Part shown: in pieces, positions 1 through 9,100 of the stretch
Position numbering within the stretch: position 1 is the first letter of the stretch
Layout of the letters: each line of letters begins with the position of its first letter
Source of the DNA: Azoarcus sp.
GTDB lineage: Bacteria > Pseudomonadota > Gammaproteobacteria > Burkholderiales > Rhodocyclaceae
Direction: 5' to 3'
Length of the DNA: 64,000 nucleotides
Assembly (NCBI GenBank): GCA_030656215.1
Contig: JAUSOD010000010.1
Location: 1 to 64,000 of the forward strand
Made by a program: the position numbers and the translations under genes
Notes under the pieces: model-generated
The model's input: the letters and a program-made list of their open reading frames with translations, nothing else
Told to the model about the DNA's origin: nothing
The model's database searches: none

Positions 1-140
1 ACGCCGATCCGGCGCTGGCTCCTATGTGCCGATCCGCGACTGGCTCCAATATGCCGATCACAGGGTGGCTTCAATGTGCCGATCACAAGGTGGCTCCATT
101 GTGCCGATCATCAAATGGCTCCTATGTGCCGGTCGGTGAC
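1..140. repeat. Degenerate 25-bp tandem repeat array (5 full units plus a partial), consensus TGGCTCCAATGTGCCGATCANNNNN
   Basis: Units at 16-40, 41-65, 66-90, 91-115 and 116-140 all start TGGCTYC and contain RTGCCGATC or close variants; partial unit at 1-15. Exact 25-bp period with no spacers. Confidence 0.85.
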
Positions 141-250
141 ACCAGGGGCGGATCATATTGCCCCGAGGGCGTTACGGGCTGCCGGTCGTCCGCTGAGCGG
201 GGCGGTCCTGCACCCCGCTGGGTGCTGCCCTCCCGACGCGATCATCTTCA

Positions 251-335
251 TGGTGCCCTGGGCGAGACTCGAACTCGCACGGCTTTCGCCACTACCCCCT
301 CAAGATAGCGTGTCTACCAATTTCACCACCAGGGC
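251..335 (-). tRNA. tRNA-Leu(GAG)
   Basis: Reverse complement GCCCTGGTGGTGAAATTGGTAGACACGCTATCTTGAGGGGGTAGTGGCGAAAGCCGTGCGAGTTCGAGTCTCGCCCAGGGCACCA: 7-bp acceptor stem, encoded CCA, GTTCGAGTC T-loop, long variable arm, anticodon loop TTGAGGG giving GAG. Confidence 0.95.
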
Positions 336-581
336 CCCGGCTCCCCCGCTTGCCGCAGACATTGCGTTCGGCGGTGCGCGTCGTTGATGCGCCGAGGGGG
401 CAGAAGGGCGCGGATTATAGTCGGAACAGGGTCGTTGCGGTCAAGTGGAGATTTGGCGACTGACGGACCGGGCTGGTAACGCAATCGCCGCTCGTTCAAG
501 TCCAATGGAATAATGCCACGCGCGATGCATTGGTCTATTCTGAAGACGGGATGGAATGTCACCGGCACGAAGGGGTATCGC

Positions 582-2093
582 ATGCAGTCTGCACGCAGTT
601 TCTGGCGCACTTTTACGGGAGCCCTGCTCGCACTGCTGTGCGGCGTGGCAGTGGCGGGTACGACGCAATCGTTCAACTTTCAGGCGCGGGAGTATCCGGG
701 CTCGCGCGATCGCCAGTACAAGGTCTATGTTCCGGATCCCCTGAGCTTGCCGGCCAGCATGGTGATGGTCTTGCACGGATGCCGGCAGACCCATGATGAC
801 GTGTTGCGCGATTGGGGCATGACCGCTGCCGCCGATCGTTACGGGTTCATTCTGGTGACACCCTTCATCACCACCTACGATGGATTGCGCAACCCCAACT
901 GCTGGGGCTTCTGGTTCGACGCGCACCGCCGCGAAGGGGGTGGCGAGCCCGAGGATCTGCACCAGATCGCACGCGAGGTCGAAACCCGTTTTTCGATCGA
1001 TCCAGCGCGCCGCTACATCACCGGCCTGTCTTCCGGCGGCGCCATGGCGGTGGTCGCCGCCACCACGCACAACGAGTACTGGGCGGCTGCAGCGAGTGCA
1101 TCCGGGCTGCCTTATGGAGAAGCTGCTGCGGCCGTATCGCTGTCCGGCCAGTGCCCGGGTTCCGCGACTTTTCGCAGCGTTGACCAGGTCGCGCGCGACA
1201 TGCGGGCCGAGCTCGACGACCCCTATGCGATTCCACTGCTGGTCCTGCACAACGAACGCGACTGCACCGTGGTGCAGCCAGCCGGACGCAATCAGCGCGA
1301 TGCCCATCTCCGGGTGTTCGGGTCGCCGCCGCGCGACACCGCAGCCAGCACACGTGCGGTGCAGCGCCCCTGCGCCCCAGTGCTGGGCGAAGACTATGCC
1401 TGCGTGCATGAGACCTACACCGTCGACGGCACTGCCAACAGCCGCTCCATCGTCGAGACCGTGTTCTACACTGGCCCGCTTGCCACCCCGAATGCTGCCG
1501 ACACCGATCACGGGCATTACTGGATCGGCGGCGAGCACGGCAATAACGGCCTGTGGTCGTTACGCCGCGGGCCGAGCTATCCGGACATCGTGTGGGACTT
1601 TTTTTCCCGCCATCCGCGCGACGGTGGGGTGTCGGCGGGCTCGCCGCAAATCGTCCTCAACGGCGCAAATCCGCTACGCATAGCACTCGGACAGGTGCTT
1701 GCCGACCCTGGCGCGACTGCCACCGATCCCGAGGATGGCAGCGTGTCGGTCGTCGCCGACTGCAGCGCGGTCGACACCAGCCGCGTCGGGCAATACAGTT
1801 GCAGCTATCGCGCCACCGACCGCGACGGCAACAGCACCACCGCGAGCCGCAGCGTCATCGTGTTCGACTCGAACCCGCCCGCGCCGGACTGCGCCGCCGT
1901 CAGCGCCACGCCCGCCGCACACATCGTAGCCGGCCGTGCTGTCGCCGGCGGCTGGTTCAATCTGCGCGCACTTGCCACCGGCAACCGCCAGGACATCGGC
2001 TTCGCCTGGGACTACTGGTGGCCGATAACGCTGTATGAAGGCGCGCCGGGGCAATGGTTTGCGACCCTGCCCGCGATCTGCGCCAATTTATAG
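582..2093 (+). CDS. PHB depolymerase family esterase (LpqC-like) with C-terminal Ig-like DUF5011/HYR-type domain, secreted
   Basis: Signal peptide MQSARSFWRTFTGALLALLCGVAVA; VMVLHGCRQT, GLSSGGAM lipase box, GHYWIGG; C-terminal PGATATDPEDGSVSV...YSCSYRATDRDGNSTTASRSVIV repeat-like domain. Start chosen at the internal ATG preceding the signal peptide. Confidence 0.85.
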   Translation: MQSARSFWRTFTGALLALLCGVAVAGTTQSFNFQAREYPGSRDRQYKVYVPDPLSLPASMVMVLHGCRQTHDDVLRDWGMTAAADRYGFILVTPFITTYDGLRNPNCWGFWFDAHRREGGGEPEDLHQIAREVETRFSIDPARRYITGLSSGGAMAVVAATTHNEYWAAAASASGLPYGEAAAAVSLSGQCPGSATFRSVDQVARDMRAELDDPYAIPLLVLHNERDCTVVQPAGRNQRDAHLRVFGSPPRDTAASTRAVQRPCAPVLGEDYACVHETYTVDGTANSRSIVETVFYTGPLATPNAADTDHGHYWIGGEHGNNGLWSLRRGPSYPDIVWDFFSRHPRDGGVSAGSPQIVLNGANPLRIALGQVLADPGATATDPEDGSVSVVADCSAVDTSRVGQYSCSYRATDRDGNSTTASRSVIVFDSNPPAPDCAAVSATPAAHIVAGRAVAGGWFNLRALATGNRQDIGFAWDYWWPITLYEGAPGQWFATLPAICANL

Positions 2094-2097
2094 GGCG

Positions 2098-2132
2098 TTA
2101 GGCGAAACCTGCTTGAAGCAGGTTTCGCCTAA
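2098..2132. terminator. Bidirectional terminator-like perfect inverted repeat between convergent genes
   Basis: TTAGGCGAAACCTGCTT-G-AAGCAGGTTTCGCCTAA, 17-bp perfect arms, located between the + CDS ending at 2093 and the - CDS ending at 2129. Confidence 0.7.
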
Positions 2133-2461
2133 TTCTGCCGTTCCGCGTGATGCCGGATCTTGAGCCGCTCGATCTCGGCGTGCTGATACTGGAAGGCCCT
2201 GATCGCACGCAATTCATCCGCGCTCAGCTCATCGATCCGCACGTGCGCGAGCAATACCGCCAGTGCGTCACCGATCTGCCCGAGCTGGCGCCCGTAGGTG
2301 CCGACCTCGTTGAGGATGCGCTCCTCCAGTTCCGGGTTGGAGGTCTTGCCCAGGTTGATGTTGATCAGCCCGAACTGGTTACCCACCGCCCGCATGAACC
2401 AGGTCCATGGGTTGATCGTCTGGGTCACGTCGCCCGACAGCGGAAGTTGCAGATTAGGCAT
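2129..2461 (-). CDS. Hypothetical protein (110 aa)
   Basis: Intact ORF MPNLQLPLSGDVTQTINPWTWFMRAVGNQFGLININLG...; ends at the shared terminator. No family recognised. Confidence 0.65.
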   Translation of the reverse strand: MPNLQLPLSGDVTQTINPWTWFMRAVGNQFGLININLGKTSNPELEERILNEVGTYGRQLGQIGDALAVLLAHVRIDELSADELRAIRAFQYQHAEIERLKIRHHAERQN

Positions 2462-2735
2462 CGAGATCTCCTGAAATGAAGGTTTTGACTAGCTACCGTA
2501 AGGCGATTGTCGTGCCACTCGCCCGGCGCGATGCTGACTGGGCACGCCGTCCGGCGCTGCGCAGGGCGCACCAACGATCTCAATACTAGACCCCGATTAC
2601 GCAAAAGGCATTGGCGGGAGTTCTCCACCCCTGGCGCCGCACCACCGTTGTGGATGGCGGCAGCACCGAACCCCGGATTCCGATCGCCACGCCGCGGCGC
2701 TGCAATGCTCGCGACCGGGCATAATCGGCGCCATC

Positions 2736-3461
2736 ATGGCTTCGCACCCCACTCACCCTTCGGCGGGTAACGGTCGTCCTCCAGCGCATTCCGCCGCGAA
2801 CGGCGCCCCGCCGGGCTTTCTCGCCTTCCTGCATTCCGATGCGGGGCGAGACTTTCTTGCCGGGTTCGAGCGCGTGAGTTATGCCAAGGGCCAGCTCATT
2901 GCCACACCCGGCTCGGCGCTCGATCGTGTTTTCATCGTGTTCTCCGGCCAGGTGCGCGCCTACCTTGCCAACGACGAACGTGAGCTGACCCTGTCCTTTC
3001 TCGAGGCGGGCGACATATTCAGCACCCATACGCCGAGCTACCTGGCCAGTGTCGGCGTCTCGTCCATCGTGGCGATGGACACCCGTGCCTTTGCCCAACG
3101 CATGACGCTCCACCCTGAGCTCACACCCTTCCTGATGCGGGCGCTGGGCAAGTTGCTCAGTGATGCGATTCGCCGCATCGAAAGCCTGTCGCTGCAAGAC
3201 GTGGGCGCCCGTGTCGCCGGTTTTCTCGCCCAGGCCACGCGGCAGCGTGGCACGCCCGACGGCGATGGATGGCAGGTGCCGCTCGGCTTGGCGGCGAGCG
3301 ACATTGCCTTGCTGCTGGGCACCACCCGGCAGACTGTGTCGGCGCATCTGAGCGCAATGGCGCGCCAGGGCATTCTCGAACGCGACGGCCGCGACCGGCT
3401 TCGTGTGCATCGGCTCGATTTGCTCGAACAGTGGCGCGCCACCCCTGGCGAATCCCGCTGA
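2736..3461 (+). CDS. Crp/Fnr family transcriptional regulator, CooA-like
   Basis: cNMP-binding fold plus HTH (LLLGTTRQTVSAHLSAMARQGIL). Sequence AKGQLI..VFIVFSGQVRAYLANDERELTLSFLEAGDIFSTHT resembles R. rubrum CooA AKGSLV..VFVVVDGRLRVYLVGEEREISLFYLTSGDMFCMHS, including the His at the CooA His77 position. No Cys, so not an Fe-S FNR. Confidence 0.85.
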   Translation: MASHPTHPSAGNGRPPAHSAANGAPPGFLAFLHSDAGRDFLAGFERVSYAKGQLIATPGSALDRVFIVFSGQVRAYLANDERELTLSFLEAGDIFSTHTPSYLASVGVSSIVAMDTRAFAQRMTLHPELTPFLMRALGKLLSDAIRRIESLSLQDVGARVAGFLAQATRQRGTPDGDGWQVPLGLAASDIALLLGTTRQTVSAHLSAMARQGILERDGRDRLRVHRLDLLEQWRATPGESR

Positions 3462-3471
3462 TTGCAGTTTT

Positions 3472-3487
3472 CGTCGGCCAGCCGACG
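3472..3487. promoter_or_regulatory. Candidate CooA-type operator upstream of cowN
   Basis: CGTCGGC-CA-GCCGACG, perfect 7-bp arms; contains GTCG-N6-CGAC, the core of the CooA site TGTCR-N6-CGACA, with the outer T and A not conserved. Confidence 0.4.
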
Positions 3488-3545
3488 GACAGCGCGAGGC
3501 CTGCGGGGTGATGATGTGCGCTTCTCCCGCTTTTTCCCGACCGCC

Positions 3546-3851
3546 ATGGACTCCGAAACCCGCTGCAGTTGCACGACCCGCCCCGACCGCTACGTGAGCT
3601 TCAAGGGCATCGACTGCGACGGCAACGCCCGCCGCATGATGGACATCCTCGACACCCTGCGCACCGAGGACCCCGACGAACTGGCCCTGCTCGCCTTGCT
3701 GCGCGAACGCCGCGCCGCCGTCAGCGGTGTGCAATGCGACAACCTGTTGCTGCTGGCGAGCTTCGTGAACCCGATACGCGAGTTGTGCGAGCGCCACGAG
3801 AACCTTGCCGGACTCGAACTGCTCGAGCAGCTCGAGGAAGAATGCTTCTGA
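3546..3851 (+). CDS. cowN: N2-fixation sustaining protein CowN
   Basis: MDSETRCSCTTRPDRYVSFKGIDCDGNARRMMDILDTL...: RYVSFKGIDCDGNAR is characteristic of CowN; about 100 aa. Confidence 0.88.
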   Translation: MDSETRCSCTTRPDRYVSFKGIDCDGNARRMMDILDTLRTEDPDELALLALLRERRAAVSGVQCDNLLLLASFVNPIRELCERHENLAGLELLEQLEEECF

Positions 3852-3940
3852 GTTTCCACCGCGGTATGCAGTCGCTGTCGGATTGTCGGGTTTACGCCAG
3901 CCTTATGAGCTGAAAGGCGGGTAACGGCGGACTTTTGGCG

Positions 3941-3956
3941 TGGTCCCGGACTTGCT
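3941..3956 (+). promoter_or_regulatory. Candidate sigma-54 (-24/-12) promoter
   Basis: TGGTCCCGGACTTGCT against consensus TGGCACGNNNNTTGCW: GG-N10-GC spacing and TTGCT match; 25 nt upstream of the ATG at 3981 with SD AGGAGGGAGG. Confidence 0.5.
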
Positions 3957-3980
3957 TCCTTCCCGTATAGGAGGGAGGCA

Positions 3981-5333
3981 ATGAAACATCATCTGGACTG
4001 GTCATCGTACGAAACCGCAGGGCAGGGCGACGCCTATGCTGGCATTCCGGCCACCGGGGGCGATTTTGCCAAGGCGGTGGCGGTATGCATCAGCGACCGC
4101 CTGTGTCAGCGCTCCCCCAAGGGCGTGATGTGCCCCAGCTTTCGCGCCACCGACGATCCGGCACAGTCGCCCGGCGGTCGGGTGCTGGCGCTCAAGGCTG
4201 CGCTCAATGGCGAATTCGGCCCCGTGCCCTTCGCCGACCCGCGCCTGGCTGATGCCATGGATCTGTGCGTCGGGTGCAAGGGCTGCAAGCGCGAATGCGC
4301 CAACCAGATCGACATGGCCGCGATCAAGATCGAATGGCAGGCGCAGCGCAATGCCCTCACCGGGGTACCGCTGCGCGACCGCCTGTTTGCCGGCCTGCCA
4401 CGCTGGCTCGAGCATCCGCGCCTGCTACGCCTCGCGATCCGCCTGCGCAACCGCATCCCGGCGCTGGCCCGGCTGCTCGAACGACGCGTCCGCATCGCCT
4501 CGGCGCGTACCCTGCCCGAGCCGGTGTCGCGGCCCTATACCGCACCCAAGCTGGCGCCTGAGGCGGCAAACGAGACCGCGGCTGGGCGTGACGTGTTCCT
4601 GTTCGTCGATACCTTCGCCCGCCACTTCGAGCCCGCGATTGCGGAGGCCGCACACACGGTGCTTACCGCTGCCGGCTACCGGGTGAGCGTGCTCGGGCCC
4701 GCGGCCGACGACCCGGAGCCCGGCCGCGCGCTGTGCTGCGGCCGTACCTGGCTGTCGCTCGGTCAGGTCGAGGCCGCCCGCCGCGAGGCGCAGCGCATGC
4801 AGGCTGCGCTGCGCCCGGCGCTTGCCGCCGGCACCCCGGTGATCGGGCTGGAGCCTTCTTGCATCCTGTCGCTGCGTGACGACCACCTCAAGCTCGGTCT
4901 CGGCCCCGAGGCCGAGGCGCTGGCGAAACAGGTCTTCCTGTTCGAGGAGTTCATCGCCCGCGAGCACGACCGCAAGCGCCTCACCATCGCGCTCAAGCCG
5001 CTCGGCCAGCCCAAGCTGCTGGTGCACGGCCACTGCCACCAGAAGGCGGTGGGCGCGATGAAGTCGCTGCGCAAGGTGCTGCGCCTGATTCCCGATCTCG
5101 AATTCGAATTCATCGAAGCCAGTTGCTGTGGCATGGCCGGCAGCTTCGGGCTCGACGCTGAGCACGCCGGCATTTCGCAACAGATGGCCGAGCTCGATCT
5201 GTTTCCTGCGTTGCGCGCCGCTCCCGATGCGCCCGTGCTGGCCAACGGCTTCTCCTGTCGCCACCAGATCGTCGAAGGCGTGGCGCGGCGACCGACGCAT
5301 GTGGCGGAGCTGATGCGGGATGCGCTGGCGTGA
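3981..5333 (+). CDS. (Fe-S)-binding / heterodisulfide reductase-related CCG-domain protein (GlpC-like)
   Basis: CVGCKGCKRECANQIDM 4Fe-4S motif; CCG-type motifs LCCGRTWLS and ASCCGMAGSFG; HGHCHQKAVG. Confidence 0.82.
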   Translation: MKHHLDWSSYETAGQGDAYAGIPATGGDFAKAVAVCISDRLCQRSPKGVMCPSFRATDDPAQSPGGRVLALKAALNGEFGPVPFADPRLADAMDLCVGCKGCKRECANQIDMAAIKIEWQAQRNALTGVPLRDRLFAGLPRWLEHPRLLRLAIRLRNRIPALARLLERRVRIASARTLPEPVSRPYTAPKLAPEAANETAAGRDVFLFVDTFARHFEPAIAEAAHTVLTAAGYRVSVLGPAADDPEPGRALCCGRTWLSLGQVEAARREAQRMQAALRPALAAGTPVIGLEPSCILSLRDDHLKLGLGPEAEALAKQVFLFEEFIAREHDRKRLTIALKPLGQPKLLVHGHCHQKAVGAMKSLRKVLRLIPDLEFEFIEASCCGMAGSFGLDAEHAGISQQMAELDLFPALRAAPDAPVLANGFSCRHQIVEGVARRPTHVAELMRDALA

Positions 5334-5358
5334 CGCTCGAAAATGGAATGCCGGCATC

Positions 5359-5374
5359 CGGGCAGGCCATTGCG
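5359..5374 (+). promoter_or_regulatory. Weak candidate sigma-54 promoter upstream of nifF
   Basis: CGGGCAGGCCATTGCG: GG-N10-GC with TTGC; the -24 extension is a poor match. Confidence 0.25.
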
Positions 5375-5444
5375 CCCGAGTCCCGCTCCATGCGGCTTTG
5401 CGCCAGACCTTTCTCCCTCACCACACCACTGATCGAAACTCATC

Positions 5445-6002
5445 ATGAATAAAATCGGCATATTTTTCGGCACCGAAACCGGCACGACACGGCTGATCGC
5501 AAAGAAGATACACAAGAAGCTGGGCGACGAGATCGCCAGCAAACCGGTCAATGTCAATCGTATTGGCGTGGACGAGATGCTGCAGTACGACGCGCTGATC
5601 CTGGGCACGCCAAGCTACGGCATTGGCGAGATTCCGGGGCGCAGTGCGGGCTGCCTGGAGCCCAACTGGGAGGAGTTTTTTGCCCAGTTCGAGCGTGCGG
5701 ACTTTTCCGGCAAACGCATCGCGCTGTTCGGGCTCGGTGCGCAGGAGCGCTATGCCGACCGCTTCGCCAGCTCGCTGATCCGTTTGTATGAGGTATTCAC
5801 CGGCTTTGGCGCCGAGATCGTCGGCGGCTGGAGTACCGATGGCTACACCTTCGATCACTCCGCCTCCATCATCGACGGACGCTTCGTCGGGCTGGTGATC
5901 GATGCGCGAACGCAGGGCATGTATACCGACGCGCGCATCGATGCCTGGCTGGAACAGGTCAAGCCGCTGCTGCTGGAGAAGGTGAGCGTGGCCGAATCCT
6001 GA
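5445..6002 (+). CDS. nifF: Long-chain flavodoxin, NifF-type
   Basis: KIGIFFGTETGTTRLIAKKI FMN-binding loop, LILGTPSYGIGEIPG, WEEFF, KRIALFGLG, VGGWSTDGYTFDHSASIIDGRFVGLVID. Confidence 0.88.
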   Translation: MNKIGIFFGTETGTTRLIAKKIHKKLGDEIASKPVNVNRIGVDEMLQYDALILGTPSYGIGEIPGRSAGCLEPNWEEFFAQFERADFSGKRIALFGLGAQERYADRFASSLIRLYEVFTGFGAEIVGGWSTDGYTFDHSASIIDGRFVGLVIDARTQGMYTDARIDAWLEQVKPLLLEKVSVAES

Positions 6003-6155
6003 TTCAGGATGCATGTCAGATCGCAGTACGGCCTCCCATGCCGACCTTGCGCGTGAGCCATACCCAACTACCATGAAAGCGAGCGGCGTAAGTCGCTGCA
6101 CTGGATGGCAACACCAAAACGTCGCGATACAGCCTCGAGCCAGGGAGACTTTTTC

Positions 6156-9100
6156 ATGAGCAAGCGCACCGCAGGGACCACCGTCCGTATCCCCGGACGT
6201 CTCCAAGCCGATGAGCCGTTGTGGCTGGCGAGCCAGATACCTGCGGGCTCGCCCCTGTTCGTCAACGCCGGGCCGGCGCGCGCTTTTCGTCTGGGCGGAA
6301 CCGGTGTCCGCGGCAACGCCGCCGATGCCGTCACCGAAGTCATACCCGCCGACGCGCTGGTCGAAATCGAGTTCGAAAGCGGGCTGCGCTTCTGGACCTC
6401 GGGGGATCTGTTGCGCGAGCGCCTGCAGGCCGCCGGCGGCGACACCACGCGCGGGGGATCTGCGGATGGTGCAGGCGGGGCCTGGGACCTGCCGGCCAGT
6501 ATCGCGCCGGTGCCACAGGGCACCCGCGGAGCGGTGGGCAAGCTGGCAATCAAGGCGCTGCGCTGGGTGGGGCTCGATCCGGTGCAGGCAGGCGTGGACA
6601 AGCTCGTCGAGCTGGCGGAAACTCGCTCGGTGCCGCGCGAGGGGCTGTTTCGGGTGGGTGATGACGGGATTGTGGGCGATCCGCTCGATCGGCCGATTCC
6701 GGATGGCGCGCGCGCGCTGATCCTGGTGCATGGCACAGCCTCCAACACCCGCGGCAGTTTCTCCAGGCTGTGGCTGGATCAGCCCAAACAGTGGGCGCGC
6801 CTGCGCGCCTGGTTTGGCGAGCACATCTACGCATTCGATCATTGCACGCTGACCAGAGGCCCGATCGACAACGCACTCATGCTTTCGCGCCTGTTGCCGC
6901 GCAAGGGTGCCGTGCGCTTCCTGACCCATTCGCGCGGTGGGCTGGTGGGCGAGTTGCTGTGTCTCGACCCGGCCGAGATCGACCGCGCAGGGATCGTCGC
7001 CACGCTGGAGGCCGGAAAGCACGGCAACATCGAAGCACAGGCCGCCCGCGAAGGGCAGAAAACGCAATTTTTCGAGCTGATGCGCGAGCTCGAGGCTCGC
7101 CCCGAACTGGAGATCGAAAGCTTCGTCCGCGTCGCCTGTCCGGTCATCGGCACCACGCTGCTGGGGCAGAAGCTGGACCAGTGGTTCTCCTTGCTGGTGC
7201 TGGCTGCGATTGCCGACGAGATGCGGCGCAGCAATAGCCGCGGGCTCCTCACCAGTGCGCTCGGATCGCTCGCCCGCTACGGCCTGGACATGCTGGCCGA
7301 GATCACCGCCGGCATCGTCGCCAGCCGCAAGGAGACGCACCAGCTGCCCGGGCTGGAGGCGCAGATGCCGCAATCGGCGCTGGTGCGCATCCTCAACGGC
7401 AACCCCGGTCGCGGCCAGTTGTTCGTGGTTGCCGGCGACGCCGAACCGTCCGAGCACAAATGGCTCGCGGAGTTGCGCTTCGGGCTGATCGACCGTTATT
7501 TCGAGCATGACCACGATCTGGTGGTGGACACGCGCGCCATGCTCGACGGCCCCATCCGCCCGGGGCGCAAGCTGCTGTTTCGCAGCGGTGCGGACGTCAA
7601 TCATTTCAGCTACTTTGGCAACGACGACAGCGCCGCCGCCATCGCCGCCGCACTGACCGACGGCACCGAGACGCACACCGTGTTTCGCGATTACAGCGGT
7701 GAATGGCCCCTGCCCACGGGCGCCGCACGCGGTCTGTTCGCGCCGCGTCCGCTGGCCGACCCGCCGCTTGAGACCGCGCGCGGCATCGTGCTCCTCGTTC
7801 CCGGCCTGTGCGGTTCCGAGCTGAATGTGGCGGGCCGGGACGTGTGGGCCAATGTGCTGTCGCTGGCCTGGGGCGGATTCGGCAAGACGCTCGCCATCGA
7901 CAATCCCGCGGTGGCGCCGGGCAAACCGCTTGCCGGCAGCTATCTGGCGCTGGCCAATGCCTTGCGCCGCGAAGGCTATGTGGTGCGCATGCACGGCTAC
8001 GACTGGCGCAAATCGGTACTCGCTTCCGCCGACGACCTGGTCACCGCGCTGAACGGGGCGCTGGATGACTCGACCCCGCGCAAGCTGCCGGTGCACGCGG
8101 TGGTGCATTCGATGGGCGGGGTGCTGATTCGCGCCGCCTTTGCCAAGGACAAGGCCTTGTGGCAGCGCTGGAAGGACCAGCCCAGCCCGAGCGCGCGGGT
8201 ACTCATGCTGGGCACGCCCAACCTGGGTTCGCACGCGGTGACCCTGCTCTTTACCGCGCGCGACGGGTTTTTCAGCAAGCTCGCCCTGATTGATCTGCAC
8301 CATACCGAGGCCGAACTTCTGGCGGTTGCCAACCAGTTCCCCGGCGTGCTCGAACTGCTGCCGCGCCATCCGGACGAAAACGGCGCTGACATCCGTGTGT
8401 CCGCTACCTGGGCCGAGTTTCAAAAGGCCGACAAGGGGCGCTGGCCGACGCCACCGGATGGCCCGCTGAGCAAGTCGGCCGAGTTGTGGGATACGCTGCT
8501 CAAGGATGATCCGCTACCCACCCACGAGCGCCTGATCTACCTTGCCGGCACCGCACCTGAGACACCGCTGCGAGCCACCATCGGCGCCGATGGCAAGTTC
8601 CACCTGCTCAAGACGGCCGAGGGCGATGGCCGCGTCACTTGGGCCAGCGGCATTCCGCCGGCCTGCAAGGAGGGCCAGCGCTGCTATTTCATGAACGCCG
8701 TACACGGCGACATGCCCGAGCACGCAGACGCCTACCCGGCACTGCTCGAGCTGTTGCACAAGGGCAGCACCAGCCATCCCGCGTTGTCGCGCCAGCCCGC
8801 CCCGCCGCGCGCGCGCGGTGCGCTCGAGGCCCCCGGCGAGTACCCCCCGCTCGATGCCGCCGACCTCAGCCACTTTCCCTCGCGCGTGGACTTGCTGGCG
8901 GCTGCCACCGGCGCCACGCTGGAGGCAGCGCGGGCCGGGGCTCGTCCGGGTGCGGACGACCGGGCCGCGGTGCGGGTGATTCACGGCGACCTGATCTATG
9001 TCGATTCGCCGGTGCTGGTTGGCCACAAACAGGGCGTGAACAATCTCGAACAGGCGGAATACATCCTCAATCACGCCCTGAACGGGCGCATGCAGCGTCG

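Noticed and set aside
1-140. CRISPR array
   Set aside because: Repeats are contiguous 25-mers without unique spacers and are degenerate.
24-387. Short ORFs at the left edge
   Set aside because: Overlap the tandem repeat and the tRNA; no protein family resemblance.
4425-5357. 310-aa antisense ORF
   Set aside because: Opposite the Fe-S/CCG-domain gene with clear cysteine motifs.
5418-8423. 1,001-aa antisense ORF
   Set aside because: Lies opposite nifF and the CHAT/hydrolase gene, which have strong motif support; low-complexity composition typical of antisense frames in high-GC DNA.
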